64,000 nt of DNA from an archaeon (GTDB lineage: Archaea > EX4484-52 > WAPT01). How positions within the stretch are numbered: position 1 is the first letter of the stretch; each line of letters begins with the position of its first letter. Made by a program: the position numbers and the translations under genes. The stretch lies in contig JAPDKB010000009.1 of assembly GCA_029258795.1 (NCBI GenBank), positions 1 through 64,000 on the forward strand, in the 5' to 3' direction. This document shows positions 44,626 to 53,658 of this stretch, piece after piece. The notes beneath the pieces are model-generated. The model ran no database searches. It saw only the letters and a list, made by a program, of their open reading frames with translations, and was not told the DNA's origin.

Positions 44626-46008
44626 TCATCCTTTCATCTTACCCATGAGCTTCCTTACCATCGGATGCGCGTCCTCCAGCTGCTGTACTGCCAGCATCTC
44701 GTACATATTATATATGATCATCACCGCCAGAAGTATGGCTGTACCTCTAACCAACGCTCCCAGCAAATCGGCAAGAGCCGCAAGCAATCCTACAAAAGCC
44801 CCACCCATAATTGCAAGAGGAGTTATGTACCTCTCCAGTACCTTCTCAATGACACGCGGGTCCTTTCTGAATCCCGGAATTTGCAGGCTTGCTGACTGAA
44901 TCTGTCTTGCAACGCTCTTGGCATCCATGCCTGCAGTTGTTACCCAGAAGAGGGAGAATATGGCTGTGCCCACAACCATCACTATCAGATAAGTTATGGC
45001 TCTCACCACCTCCCTTCCTGTGAGTCCTCCATAGAGCAAATAGTAGATGAAAGATCTTGGCGGGGTCATGTAGTAAACCAACCCGCTTTTGGGTCTGCCA
45101 TCCGCGTCAAAACAACCAAGCACTCCACATTTAAGGTTGGTATCCACATCATGAGCTACCATCCTTCCTGCCATTTCTATGTTTATGATGAGGGCCGTCA
45201 CCAAAATCACGGGGATGACGTTTGTGTAGATAAAGCGGAGAGGCCATTTTCTGCCGAAGCCGCGCAACGTTCCAAAAGCAAGAGGTATCTCAACACGCAT
45301 CGATTGAGCATAAACAGCTATCACAAATATCACAATTGTGGTGATGATTGGTACGAGCATTTTCACATCTGGAGTGCCGTCCAAAACCGTTTGAATGAAA
45401 GCCAGCAACCTGCCAGCATAGTATTCTCCCGCTGTCTGGAAGTTGAAAAGCTGGATGAATATCTGCCTTGAGATTCCAGCAACTATGAACAGCGAGATGC
45501 CGCTACCAAAACCCCACTTGCTCACAACTTCATCCATGAAGATGACAAGCCACCCTCCAATACAGAGCTGAAGCACCACGATGGCAACGTTGAAAAAAGA
45601 ATAGGTAGCGGGCTGTATCGGACCAAAAAGAACCCATGCAACTGCCTGCACAAAAGTTATAACAAACGCAAGGAATTTTTGAGCGCCCTGAAACATTATT
45701 CTGCCGTGCCTCGTGTTAAGATCCCAGTTTATTATTCTTGCACCCACAAGCATCTGCAGGATGATGGATGCGGTGACTATCGGACCTATACCCAGCGTCA
45801 TCAAGCTGCCGGTTTTTGCTCCCAGAAGCATTTCCCATTCAGCAAATCTGGCCGCAACCTCCTCCTTTATCCCGTAAACCCGTATCTCGGTCAAAATGTA
45901 ATATAGAATCAGAATTATTCCCGTCCACTTCAACCTCTCATTTAGTGTTAGCCTTCTCTTTGGAGCTTCCACACCCGGCAGAAGCTCGAAAAACTTTTCC
46001 AGGTTCAT
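44626..46008 (-). CDS. secY: Preprotein translocase subunit SecY
   Basis: 460 residues with about ten membrane helices. Recognisable parts are 'KRRLTLNERLKWTGIILILY', the plug region 'MTLGIGPIVTASIILQMLVG', 'SKWGFGSGISLFIVAGISRQ', and the cytoplasmic loops with conserved basic residues ('RGFGRKWPLRFIYTNVIPVI'). It forms the Sec channel with SecE and Sec61-beta (23414). The ATG at 46008 overlaps nothing and lies 1 nt after the L15 stop. Confidence 0.95.
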   Translation of the reverse strand: MNLEKFFELLPGVEAPKRRLTLNERLKWTGIILILYYILTEIRVYGIKEEVAARFAEWEMLLGAKTGSLMTLGIGPIVTASIILQMLVGARIINWDLNTRHGRIMFQGAQKFLAFVITFVQAVAWVLFGPIQPATYSFFNVAIVVLQLCIGGWLVIFMDEVVSKWGFGSGISLFIVAGISRQIFIQLFNFQTAGEYYAGRLLAFIQTVLDGTPDVKMLVPIITTIVIFVIAVYAQSMRVEIPLAFGTLRGFGRKWPLRFIYTNVIPVILVTALIINIEMAGRMVAHDVDTNLKCGVLGCFDADGRPKSGLVYYMTPPRSFIYYLLYGGLTGREVVRAITYLIVMVVGTAIFSLFWVTTAGMDAKSVARQIQSASLQIPGFRKDPRVIEKVLERYITPLAIMGGAFVGLLAALADLLGALVRGTAILLAVMIIYNMYEMLAVQQLEDAHPMVRKLMGKMKG

Positions 46009-46009
46009 T

Positions 46010-46492
46010 TTAACTGCCCTCCTCCGCTGCTGCAGCAGCCAAAACAACCTTTCCGCCAGCACTCTCTATCTTTTCAATTGCCTTTTGGGTGGCTTCAGCA
46101 ACTCTAACCTCCACAGGCAGGTTTATTTTTCCGGCACCGAGCAGCTTATCGTAGCCGGCCTTCTCAAGATCAACAACGTAAGGCTTATCTTTCTTTTCCG
46201 CCACCCCCATCGCAACCCATCTTTCAATATAACGCTCAATATCTCCAACATTTATGCAATTTTTCTCTCTCACTATTGATTTGTGTCTTTTGAAACCCTT
46301 CCTTCCCCTTCCAAGAGGAAGTTTGCCTTCAGCATAAAGCATCGTTAGCTTCTGCTGTCCTCTCTTACCCATTCCTGCTTTACCCTTTCCACCTTTCGAA
46401 CCCTTACCTCTGTGCTTCTTCTTAGAACCCCATCCGTAGGTTTTCGAACCCCTGAGCTTGTTGACTTTCCTCTTCCTCTTTCTTACGACCAT
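46010..46492 (-). CDS. rpl15: Ribosomal protein L15 (uL15)
   Basis: 160 residues: 'KLRGSKTYGWGSKKKHRGKG', 'GGKGKAGMGKRGQQK' and the C-terminal 'INLPVEVRVAEATQKAIEKI'. It is the last ribosomal protein before secY, as in other archaea. Confidence 0.94.
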   Translation of the reverse strand: MVVRKRKRKVNKLRGSKTYGWGSKKKHRGKGSKGGKGKAGMGKRGQQKLTMLYAEGKLPLGRGRKGFKRHKSIVREKNCINVGDIERYIERWVAMGVAEKKDKPYVVDLEKAGYDKLLGAGKINLPVEVRVAEATQKAIEKIESAGGKVVLAAAAAEEGS

Positions 46493-46503
46493 GACCTACA
46501 CCT

Positions 46504-46938
46504 TCATATCATTCTTTTTATGAGGTCGTTGATCTTCTCTCCCCTGTAACCGAGTGCTCCTCCAACCGTGAAGTGCTTCTTTATACCTTTTCTCTCATAA
46601 CCCTTTCTCGGAGGAGCAAGCCGAAACACGGGCTTCAATCCGGCTTTTTTAAGCCCCACTTCCTTGATTTTCTTCACATACTCATCGACTTTCTCTGCTG
46701 GTATTTTTCCACCACCTTCAAGCTCCCCTCTTTTTTCCACAAGAAGCTTGAGGACTTCATCACTAACCTCTCCCCACGTAACATAATCCTTGACCTTGAA
46801 AATCATACCCTTGTATGAGTCATTTTCAGGCACAACCGTGCAGTGGTGTGGCTTGTTCAGATTCAGAAGTTTAAGTGTTCTTTCAACTTCCTCCCTTACA
46901 CCAACAGTACCTCTTACTCTCACCACCGCGTACATCAC
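46504..46938 (-). CDS. rpl30: Ribosomal protein L30 (uL30)
   Basis: 144 residues of the long archaeal form: 'YAVVRVRGTVGVREEVERTL', 'LNLNKPHHCTVVPENDSYKG', 'FRLAPPRKGYERKGIKKHFT'. Its start overlaps the S5 stop by 4 nt. Confidence 0.94.
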   Translation of the reverse strand: MMYAVVRVRGTVGVREEVERTLKLLNLNKPHHCTVVPENDSYKGMIFKVKDYVTWGEVSDEVLKLLVEKRGELEGGGKIPAEKVDEYVKKIKEVGLKKAGLKPVFRLAPPRKGYERKGIKKHFTVGGALGYRGEKINDLIKRMI

Positions 46939-47636
46939 ACAGCACCCTGAACCATACCAGTTCTCTTGATTTCTTCCTCGCCAACCTTCATTTTGTTGAG
47001 GTTTCTGAAAGCATCAATGGCCGCTCCCACAAAATTAAGTCGGGTTCTCGTGTCTCCAAAGGACTGAGACCACACATCCTTAATACCAGCCAGCCTCATA
47101 ACTTTCTTTAGTTCCTCTCCAACCACGAGTCCCACTCCTTTCGGAGCGGGCATCAGCACAACTCTGACGCTACCCATCTTACCCATGACTCTGAAAGGTA
47201 TGGAGTGATGACCCCTGCATCCACACTCCCAGGATCCACACCCTCTCCTTATGGGGAATATGTTCAGTTTGGCTTTTCTTATTGCTTTCTCTATAACCTC
47301 TCTGGCACTCTTACCTCTTGCCACACCAAATCCTATCAGCCCGTTCTCGTTTCCAACGATAGCAGCAGCATGAAGGGTCCTTCTCCTTCCTGACTTGTGC
47401 ATCCTCACGGTGGATCTTATGGGTACTCTTCTCTTACCACCACCCTTACCGCTCACACCACCTATGTTTATGAGCTCTTCCTTCAAATCGGGCACGAGAT
47501 AATCAACTATTTCCGGCTCTTTTATAACATAACCTCTAGCAAAAATCTCCTCTATTGACTTTATCTCTCCTTCTTTAACCATCCTTCCGAGTTCCGTCCT
47601 CGGTACCCAATCCTCCAGTGAGGTTTTCACGGCCAT
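46935..47636 (-). CDS. rps5: Ribosomal protein S5 (uS5)
   Basis: 233 residues: the double-stranded RNA-binding part 'GRRRTLHAAAIVGNENGLIG', 'SIPFRVMGKMGSVRVVLMPA' and 'KDVWSQSFGDTRTRLNFVGA'. The ATG at 47636 is chosen; a GTG at 47645 overlapping the L18 stop is possible. Confidence 0.94.
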   Translation of the reverse strand: MAVKTSLEDWVPRTELGRMVKEGEIKSIEEIFARGYVIKEPEIVDYLVPDLKEELINIGGVSGKGGGKRRVPIRSTVRMHKSGRRRTLHAAAIVGNENGLIGFGVARGKSAREVIEKAIRKAKLNIFPIRRGCGSWECGCRGHHSIPFRVMGKMGSVRVVLMPAPKGVGLVVGEELKKVMRLAGIKDVWSQSFGDTRTRLNFVGAAIDAFRNLNKMKVGEEEIKRTGMVQGAV

Positions 47637-47641
47637 GTTAA

Positions 47642-48202
47642 TCACTCATCATGGGATTTCTTCTTTTTACCGGATTTTTTGGATTCGCCACTTTTAGCAG
47701 AGAACACCTTATCAATATTTTCCTTAACCTTTTTGAAGGTTTCCACAACCTTCCTGCTTATGTGCTCACCCATTATCCTACTCTCATCCGGAACCTTGTC
47801 TGGAGAGTGAGGGATGTTCAATCCAGCATCCACCGCTCCTTTGAGCACAGCGAATATTCTGGCTCCTTTGGTTGAAGTGTGTCTCCCTATGTCGAGTATG
47901 GCTTCATTTATACCTTCTTTCAAGGCCATCTTGCCGATGAGGTATCCGGTTAGGTAAGCTGCGGGCGTGTTTTTGAAGGATGTGATATCCCATCCATACT
48001 CCGCAAGCTTTTTGGAAGTAACCATGACTTTAGTAACATCTCCCTTAGGGTTGAACTCTCTTATGTGGGCTATTATCTGCGTGTTCGTCCTTCTGACAGT
48101 AAGTATTGGCTTGCCGCTCTTAACAAGAGCCAGCCTTTTCTTGTAATCAGTTTTTCCTTCCCTTCTCCTCCTGAATTTCATTAAGTAACCGCGTTTCCCC
48201 AT
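47642..48202 (-). CDS. rpl18: Ribosomal protein L18 (uL18)
   Basis: 186 residues, archaeal type: 'FRRRREGKTDYKKRLALVKS', 'RRTNTQIIAHIREFNPKGD', 'AYLTGYLIGKMALKEGINEA'. The C-terminus has a Lys/Ser-rich tail of about 25 residues. It binds 5S rRNA, whose gene is not in the window. Confidence 0.94.
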   Translation of the reverse strand: MGKRGYLMKFRRRREGKTDYKKRLALVKSGKPILTVRRTNTQIIAHIREFNPKGDVTKVMVTSKKLAEYGWDITSFKNTPAAYLTGYLIGKMALKEGINEAILDIGRHTSTKGARIFAVLKGAVDAGLNIPHSPDKVPDESRIMGEHISRKVVETFKKVKENIDKVFSAKSGESKKSGKKKKSHDE

Positions 48203-48208
48203 AATTCA

Positions 48209-48673
48209 TCACGTTTCTGCCTGTTTTTCTCTCATTTCCTTTAGCTTTTCAACCCTCTGAAGGAGGTGGGCTTTCGTTCTGAACATACCTCCTTTTGCAT
48301 GAGCATAAAGCATTCTGTATTCTGTTTGAGTAATCTCTCCCTTATCACGCAGCTCTCTGAGCAGCTTTCGCAGAGCCCTTATCCTTATCATCCATGCAAG
48401 TTTCCTTGGCATCCTTGCCGTCTTTTTACCCTTCCTTGAGCCGTGGCCCTTTCTCCTTCCCTTCTTCTTCTGCATCTTTATGTGCTTGGCTCTCGCGGTG
48501 CTCACCCCAACCTTCGGGAGTACCGCTATCTTACCCTCCCTAATCAGCCTCCTTATATCCTCCCTGGTTATGGCTTGAGCTACCTCATCAACATGAGCAG
48601 GATCTATCCACACTCTGTGAACTCCGCATTTCAGTATCTGTGCGGCCATCCTTTTCTGGGTTCTTAAATTCAT
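48209..48673 (-). CDS. rpl19e: Ribosomal protein L19e (eL19)
   Basis: 154 residues: 'LRTQKRMAAQILKCGVHRVW', 'HIKMQKKKGRRKGHGSRKGK' and 'YRMLYAHAKGGMFRTKAHLL'. It lies 6 nt before L18 and 12 nt after a small zinc-ribbon gene. Confidence 0.94.
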   Translation of the reverse strand: MNLRTQKRMAAQILKCGVHRVWIDPAHVDEVAQAITREDIRRLIREGKIAVLPKVGVSTARAKHIKMQKKKGRRKGHGSRKGKKTARMPRKLAWMIRIRALRKLLRELRDKGEITQTEYRMLYAHAKGGMFRTKAHLLQRVEKLKEMREKQAET

Positions 48674-48685
48674 ATCCCATCACCG

Positions 48686-48868
48686 TTAATTGTTTGCAGG
48701 CAGTATCTCTTTTTGATGAGCTACGACCACAACCTCTCTGGTGTATTTCATTCCACACCTTTTACAGGAATAAACTTTTATGCCCTGCACCTTCATGGTT
48801 TCGGCGCGAGCCCCGCACGCAGGGCATATTTCCTCATGAAAGTGAACAAATGGAACATCGATGAACAT
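48686..48868 (-). CDS. Small zinc-ribbon protein inserted in the ribosomal operon
   Basis: 60 residues: an N-terminal beta strand ('MFIDVPFVHFHEEI'), then a zinc ribbon with 'CPACGARAETMKVQ' and 'YSCKRCGMKYTREVVVV'. It lies between L32e (12 nt) and L19e (12 nt) on the same strand, where archaea normally have no gene. GGTGGATGAG precedes the ATG. I do not recognise the family. It could be a lineage-specific ribosomal or translation factor, or a small zinc protein that hitched into the operon. Confidence 0.65.
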   Translation of the reverse strand: MFIDVPFVHFHEEICPACGARAETMKVQGIKVYSCKRCGMKYTREVVVVAHQKEILPANN

Positions 48869-48880
48869 AACTCATCCACC

Positions 48881-49573
48881 TTACTTTTTGCTTTTGGTGG
48901 TTGATTTTTTGGTGGTCTTGGAAGAGCTCTTACTTTTTGCTTTTGAACTGCCTGTGGCTTTTTTGGTTTTACCTTCCACTTTTTCCTTTTTCTTAACCTC
49001 TTTCTTCCTCTCATCACCCTTCTTCTCAGCCGTCTTCTTTTCCGCTTTTTTGGCTTTCTCCTTTACAGCTTTCTTCTCCTCAGCTTCCTCCTCTTCCTTT
49101 GTTTCCTCAACCTTCTTCTCTTCCTTCGCCTTTTCCTCCTTCTCTTTCTTTTTCTTCTCCTCTCTTGCCTTCAATTCAAGATATGAACGCCTCTTTATCC
49201 TTGGATTGAGCACTTTGATGCCAAGTTCTTCAGCTTTCTTCAGGATTTCAAGCTTCTTCTTTGTGCCCACACATGAAGCAACTCTAACAGCTTCCTCTTC
49301 CCTGTTAACCCTTTCAAGATCGGTAGGGTTGTAAACAATCACCTCCCTATAACCAGAAGGATGAAGGTGTCTCGCTTCTTTAGGACCGCCATATCCGGAG
49401 CAAGGCATTTTTGGCTTTCCGAATATTCTTTTCCTCATTTTGTTGTGAATTCCCTTCGGTTTTCTGTAGCCACTCCTGCTTATCTTCTTTATTCTATCTC
49501 CTAAATACCTCCTGAATTTGGGCTTCCTCTTCTTTACTTCCTCTCTGAGCTTTACAAGCTCCTTCATTGCCAT
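48881..49573 (-). CDS. rpl32e: Ribosomal protein L32e (eL32) with a long Lys/Glu-rich C-terminal tail
   Basis: 230 residues; the conserved domain ends near residue 130 ('FRRYLGDRIKKISRSGYRKP', 'MPCSGYGGPKEARHLHPSGY'). The last 100 residues are a low-complexity charged tail ending in Lys/Ser/Thr repeats. Part of that tail ('[20 protein letters not shown]') is the same, at both protein and DNA level, as the tail of S3 (54176). Archaeal L32e normally ends near residue 130-150, so the tail is extra. The start overlaps the L6 stop by 10 nt. Confidence 0.93.
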   Translation of the reverse strand: MAMKELVKLREEVKKRKPKFRRYLGDRIKKISRSGYRKPKGIHNKMRKRIFGKPKMPCSGYGGPKEARHLHPSGYREVIVYNPTDLERVNREEEAVRVASCVGTKKKLEILKKAEELGIKVLNPRIKRRSYLELKAREEKKKKEKEEKAKEEKKVEETKEEEEAEEKKAVKEKAKKAEKKTAEKKGDERKKEVKKKEKVEGKTKKATGSSKAKSKSSSKTTKKSTTKSKK

Positions 49574-50139
49574 AGATCCTCACTCCTCTTCGGCTTCTTG
49601 TAAATATAAATACCATCGAAGAATATTCGCGGATCTCTTCCTGCACGATATTTGCATGCTTGCTCCATGTTGGCTGCCGTTTGCCCCACATCTTCGATGT
49701 TTATGCCTTCCACCACAATCTCTTCCTTATCTATCTTGACCTTGACATCTCCCACTATCTTTGCCTTTCTAGCACCCTTCTCTCCCATGAAATTGCTTAT
49801 GACTATGTAATCTCCTTCCTGCTTCACAGTCATCGGGAAGTGGGTGTAAACTATCTTTAACCGGGCTTCAAAGCCCCTGGCAACACCATACATCATGTTT
49901 TTGATGTGAGACACCCATGTACCGACTATGGCTTTATCCTTTCTCTTTTTGGACTCGGTCCTGACTTTAACAACACCATCATCAACCATAACCTTCACGC
50001 GGGGGTGGGAGAACATTCTTCTTAACTCTCCCTTCTCTCCTTTAACAATGAGAGTATCGCCTTCCAAGCTTACCTCTATTCCTTCCGGAATCTTTACTTC
50101 CCTTTCAATCACCGTTTGCATCTGCTCTTGCTGGCTCAT
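49564..50139 (-). CDS. rpl6: Ribosomal protein L6 (uL6)
   Basis: 191 residues, two similar halves: 'REVKIPEGIEVSLEGDTLIV', 'THIKN'-type segment 'GTWVSHIKNMMYGVARGFEA' and 'NIEDVGQTAANMEQACKYRA'. Normal archaeal length and position between S8 and L32e. Confidence 0.94.
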   Translation of the reverse strand: MSQQEQMQTVIEREVKIPEGIEVSLEGDTLIVKGEKGELRRMFSHPRVKVMVDDGVVKVRTESKKRKDKAIVGTWVSHIKNMMYGVARGFEARLKIVYTHFPMTVKQEGDYIVISNFMGEKGARKAKIVGDVKVKIDKEEIVVEGINIEDVGQTAANMEQACKYRAGRDPRIFFDGIYIYKKPKRSEDLWQ

Positions 50140-50167
50140 CTCATCTCACCATCAAAAATCACGCAGT

Positions 50168-50551
50168 TCAGTAAACATAAGCAAGCAAAGCCCCACCCTT
50201 TCTTCCCTTAACTTTCGTGTGTGCGACCACACCTTCGTCGGTGGTGATTATGAGCAATCCGACTCCTGCTGCAGGCAAATACTGCTTCTCCCACTCATCA
50301 AACTCATCCTTTTTAACATAAAATCTTGGCCTTATGGCGTTGCAGTTATTGATTCTGCCTTTAAGTTCTATTCTGAATTTTCCGCCCTTACCATCATCGA
50401 TGTACTCGAAGTTTCCTATGTATCCGTACTCCTGCATAACCTTGAGCACATCCCTGACTAACCTTGAGGCGGGAACAACACACTCCTTCTTTCCAACCTT
50501 CTCAGCGTTCTTGATGATTGACATGACATCTGACAGCAAATCGTGCCTCAT
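50168..50551 (-). CDS. rps8: Ribosomal protein S8 (uS8)
   Basis: 127 residues: 'DLLSDVMSIIKNAEKVGKKE', 'VMQEYGYIGNFEYIDDGKGG' and 'GLLIITTDEGVVAHTKVKGR'. It binds the central domain of 16S rRNA. Confidence 0.94.
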   Translation of the reverse strand: MRHDLLSDVMSIIKNAEKVGKKECVVPASRLVRDVLKVMQEYGYIGNFEYIDDGKGGKFRIELKGRINNCNAIRPRFYVKKDEFDEWEKQYLPAAGVGLLIITTDEGVVAHTKVKGRKGGALLAYVY

Positions 50552-50562
50552 GATTCACACCT

Positions 50563-50790
50563 TTATTCCAGCTTTTTCCACCCCATCTCTTTGGCTACCT
50601 CCCTGAAGCATCTTCTGCAGATGTTGAGATCATATTTCCTTATCAAGCTCCTGCCCATGTTGCCGCATCTTATGCATCTAACCTTTCCATATCCGGTCGT
50701 TCTCTCCTTCCTTGTATTGTGTTTTAACACCTTCTTCATCTTTCCCGGCTTGTTCTGGTATATTTTCAGGGATTTTCTGAAGTCACCCAT
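50563..50790 (-). CDS. rps14: Ribosomal protein S14 (uS14), zinc form with extended N-terminus
   Basis: 75 residues. The C-terminal 45 have the zinc site 'KVRCIRCGNMGRSLIRKY' and 'NICRRCFREVAKEMGWKKL'. Archaeal S14 is usually 50-57 residues, so about 20 N-terminal residues are extra. The ATG at 50790 is supported by GGGTGAT at the L5 stop; a shorter start at 50739 has no good binding site. Confidence 0.9.
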   Translation of the reverse strand: MGDFRKSLKIYQNKPGKMKKVLKHNTRKERTTGYGKVRCIRCGNMGRSLIRKYDLNICRRCFREVAKEMGWKKLE

Positions 50791-50795
50791 AACCA

Positions 50796-51353
50796 TCACC
50801 CTTCCACAACCTCAACACCAAATTTCTCTTTCATGAATTGGATTGCCTCTTCTCTTTTTATTCTGTGGCTCCTGCCCACCTTCGTTTTTCTTAGCTTCCT
50901 TCTTTTGACCCTAAAACCGGGTCTTTCCAGTTGAATTGCCACATCCATACCAAAAATACCAATGCTGGGATCATATTTTATGCCGGGAATGTCCAGATAT
51001 TCCTTTATTCCAAAATTGACGTTACCTTCATTATCAAAACAGCTCATTCTTAACTTCTTATCCACTGCCTGCAACAGCTTCTCGGCAAGCTCTTCAGCAT
51101 CCTTGCCACGCAGAGTAACTTTAACACCGATCGGCAATCCTCGCCTTATACCAAAAGTTCTGGCCTTTCGTGTGGCTTTCGTCTTCACCGGCTTTTTACC
51201 TGTGAGCTTTTCAAGCAATCTGTATGCTTTTTCCACTTCAGCAACAGGATCCTTCGTGCCTATATTCAGGACTAGCTTACCTATTCTTATTTCCCTCATG
51301 GGATTTGTCTTCGCTTCCTTACCTTTCTGAGCTTGAGTTGTGTTCTCGGCCAT
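50796..51353 (-). CDS. rpl5: Ribosomal protein L5 (uL5)
   Basis: 185 residues: 'MREIRIGKLVLNIGTKDPVA', 'RKARTFGIRRGLPIGVKVTL', 'GIKEYLDIPGIKYDPSIGIF'. It contacts 5S rRNA and the P-site tRNA. The ATG at 51353 is preferred to an ATG two codons upstream. Confidence 0.94.
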   Translation of the reverse strand: MAENTTQAQKGKEAKTNPMREIRIGKLVLNIGTKDPVAEVEKAYRLLEKLTGKKPVKTKATRKARTFGIRRGLPIGVKVTLRGKDAEELAEKLLQAVDKKLRMSCFDNEGNVNFGIKEYLDIPGIKYDPSIGIFGMDVAIQLERPGFRVKRRKLRKTKVGRSHRIKREEAIQFMKEKFGVEVVEG

Positions 51354-51378
51354 CCACACTCACCATCAAAAAGCATGA

Positions 51379-52101
51379 CTAATGTACGGTTATTTCGGGC
51401 GCGTCATCGCCCACCACAAAAACATAATCAGCAAGCGTAGTAACTTTCTTATCACCTACCTTCAGAGTTATTCTGTTGGGGTCAAAACCCTTTATTATCT
51501 CAATCTGCTCCACCTTACCGAGTTCGCCAGCCAACTTACCTCTGTAAATCTGTGCAACCTTTCCAACTTCCATCTTTATGTGCTTGAGGATCTTCTGATC
51601 AGGCAAGCTTATGAGCAGGGAGTCCATGGTTTTGTAAACATCCTCCTTCGGATTGCAGGGATCCTTAACCTTGATAAGTATGTTCCTGCCATCGTGAAGG
51701 TTGAGCTGGATGTGACCGCCCTTAACCACGGTCTTGTTCATTATCCTGCAGAGCTTCATGTTCGCTTCCTTTTCCGGGATTTCGACCAGCACAAACCTCT
51801 CCTTCTTTGGAACGACTCTGTAGTGCTTGCCAGCATCAGGTAGGGATATGACATCCATCACTCCGACTCCAAAGCGGTCATCCTTGCGCACAACACCATC
51901 CACAACAACCTTTCCGGCAGCCACAATTTTCTTGGCTTCTCTTGCGTTTCTTGCGTAACCGAGCATGTCTCGCAACACTATTCTTAAAGGTATTGCTCTA
52001 TCATGCGGATGTCCGCCCCCCTTCACAACAGGAGCAAATTTGCTAACCTTGACTGGTATGCTGTAAACCTTTGGTGCAGCATATCTTTTTAGATGTGCCA
52101 T
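51379..52101 (-). CDS. rps4e: Ribosomal protein S4e (eS4)
   Basis: 240 residues: 'HLKRYAAPKVYSIPVKVSKF', an S4 domain ('REAKKIVAAGKVVVDGVVRK') and a KOW region at the C-terminus. The start overlaps the L24 stop by one base. Confidence 0.94.
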   Translation of the reverse strand: MAHLKRYAAPKVYSIPVKVSKFAPVVKGGGHPHDRAIPLRIVLRDMLGYARNAREAKKIVAAGKVVVDGVVRKDDRFGVGVMDVISLPDAGKHYRVVPKKERFVLVEIPEKEANMKLCRIMNKTVVKGGHIQLNLHDGRNILIKVKDPCNPKEDVYKTMDSLLISLPDQKILKHIKMEVGKVAQIYRGKLAGELGKVEQIEIIKGFDPNRITLKVGDKKVTTLADYVFVVGDDAPEITVH

Positions 52102-52514
52102 CAGCTGCTCACCTCTTCTTTAGCAGATTCACCACTTTTTCTTGCAATCTTTTTAATTCTTTTCTCATCTTCCGTGTTCAACTCCACGATCTGAAGGTTG
52201 GATGGGTGGAGGGGTACAAGCACCTCACTACCATCCGTCTTCTTCCTCTTGACATTTTCAACATAAACGCGTCCTTTCTTTAGATTAACTCTTGTAACCT
52301 TACCCTCAACACCCTTAAATGAACCCCTCAACACCCGTACGACATCTCCTGTTCTTACAACAACATTTCTCCTTCCGTATTTCTTTCGTAGCTCTTTTGA
52401 GAGGTTGACTGAGAGGAATTTCCTCCTTATGTGGAGAGGAGCATTAGCTATGTATTTCCTCTGTTTTCTCGGGCTTTTGCTGCGCACCCAGTTCCTTGAA
52501 AACTTGACCTTCAT
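52101..52514 (-). CDS. rpl24: Ribosomal protein L24 (uL24)
   Basis: 137 residues: '[20 protein letters not shown]', the KOW motif '[20 protein letters not shown]', and a charged C-terminal tail. The ATG at 52514 follows GGGGTGA; two upstream codons are possible. Confidence 0.94.
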   Translation of the reverse strand: MKVKFSRNWVRSKSPRKQRKYIANAPLHIRRKFLSVNLSKELRKKYGRRNVVVRTGDVVRVLRGSFKGVEGKVTRVNLKKGRVYVENVKRKKTDGSEVLVPLHPSNLQIVELNTEDEKRIKKIARKSGESAKEEVSS

Positions 52515-52528
52515 AACCATTCACCCCT

Positions 52529-52927
52529 TCACATCACTATGCTTGCTATTTTACCCACAGCCGGAAACCTTTCCACCGCCTCTTTTGCTACAACACCCTT
52601 TATTTCCCTTCCTCTTGGCTCCATCCTTTCATTTATGAGCACCGCAGCATTATCCTCAAAACAGACAAACATACCGTTTCTTCTCCTGTATTTTCTTCTC
52701 TGCCTGACCACCACCGCATGCACAACTTCATTCCTTATCTTTTCATTACCCTTTATAACGGTGCAGATCACAACATCTCCCACTCCTGCTCTTGCAATCC
52801 TCCTTCTCGTGCCTTTGTAACCCTTGACACCTATCACTTTGAGTAGCTTAGCTCCAGTATTATCTATACATTTCAGTACTGTACCTATCTGCACGGCTTT
52901 TATCGGTTTGACGCTTATGGCTTTCAT
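52529..52927 (-). CDS. rpl14: Ribosomal protein L14 (uL14)
   Basis: 132 residues, the normal archaeal length from the ATG at 52927: 'AVQIGTVLKCIDNTGAKLLK', 'RRIARAGVGDVVICTVIKGN', 'FEDNAAVLINERMEPRGREI'. Confidence 0.95.
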   Translation of the reverse strand: MKAISVKPIKAVQIGTVLKCIDNTGAKLLKVIGVKGYKGTRRRIARAGVGDVVICTVIKGNEKIRNEVVHAVVVRQRRKYRRRNGMFVCFEDNAAVLINERMEPRGREIKGVVAKEAVERFPAVGKIASIVM

Positions 52928-52939
52928 ATGCGGCACCCG

Positions 52940-53356
52940 TTACGCTTCTTTCACCACTTCTATCACAACAAAGCTCTTGGTTTTGCTTAGCGGCTTACAC
53001 TCCGCAATTCTAACGATATCTCCTTCTTTAGCGTTTATGCATGGCGGGTTGTGTGCAGCCACTTTCGTTCTGCAGCGCATGTATCTCTTCAGCTTTTTGA
53101 TTTTTCTCAAGTATTCCCAACCAACAACAACTGTCTTATCCATTTTGGCTGAAAGCACCACACCCTGAAAAATCTTACCCCTTATCTTGAGGTGACCATG
53201 ATAAGGACATTTTTCATCATTACAAACCTTCTTTGGCGGGTTTTTAACCTCAATACCTATATCCCTTATTTTTATTTTCACTTCTTTTTTCTTCTCAGCA
53301 GTCTTCTTACCACTACTTTCGCTCTTCTTTCCTTTTTGGGCTGTTTTCTCAGCCAT
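52940..53356 (-). CDS. rps17: Ribosomal protein S17 (uS17)
   Basis: 138 residues: the OB-fold core has 'CNDEKCPYHGHLKIRGKIFQ', 'KMDKTVVVGWEYLRKIKKLK' and 'KEGDIVRIAECKPLSKTKSF'. A 25-residue Lys/Ala-rich N-terminal extension ('KKSESSGKKTAEKKKEVKIK') resembles the tails of S3 and L32e. The start overlaps the Rpp29 stop. Confidence 0.94.
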   Translation of the reverse strand: MAEKTAQKGKKSESSGKKTAEKKKEVKIKIRDIGIEVKNPPKKVCNDEKCPYHGHLKIRGKIFQGVVLSAKMDKTVVVGWEYLRKIKKLKRYMRCRTKVAAHNPPCINAKEGDIVRIAECKPLSKTKSFVVIEVVKEA

Positions 53357-53654
53357 TCAATCCACCCCATATTTTTCGTGGAAACCTTTTCTTTATCCTA
53401 TCTTCGGGCCTGCCCTGAATCACCTTACCATCCACTTCCACCACGCTCCCATCCGGAAGCGTGAAGTGGAACACACAGTTCTTCTTTTCAACCCTGATCT
53501 CCCTGCCATCTCGCTTTCTTATCACAAGCGTGTTTTTCGTTTCATTTATGACTTGCCCTTCAACCCCCACAAGCGTGGGGTCACTGCTTTTTACTATTTT
53601 AACATCGAGGCCTATGAGCTCATGCCTGACGAGGTTCTCTGGCTTTATTGGCAT
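53349..53654 (-). CDS. rnp1: RNase P protein component 1 (Rpp29/Pop4)
   Basis: 101 residues: 'NLVRHELIGLDVKIVKSSDP', 'GVEGQVINETKNTLVIRKRD', 'KNCVFHFTLPDGSVVEVDGK'. This Sm-like protein pairs with Rpp21 to bind the specificity domain of RNase P RNA (23596-23920 here). Its place between SUI1 and S17 is standard for archaea. Confidence 0.93.
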   Translation of the reverse strand: MPIKPENLVRHELIGLDVKIVKSSDPTLVGVEGQVINETKNTLVIRKRDGREIRVEKKNCVFHFTLPDGSVVEVDGKVIQGRPEDRIKKRFPRKIWGGLNG

Positions 53655-53658
53655 CGGC

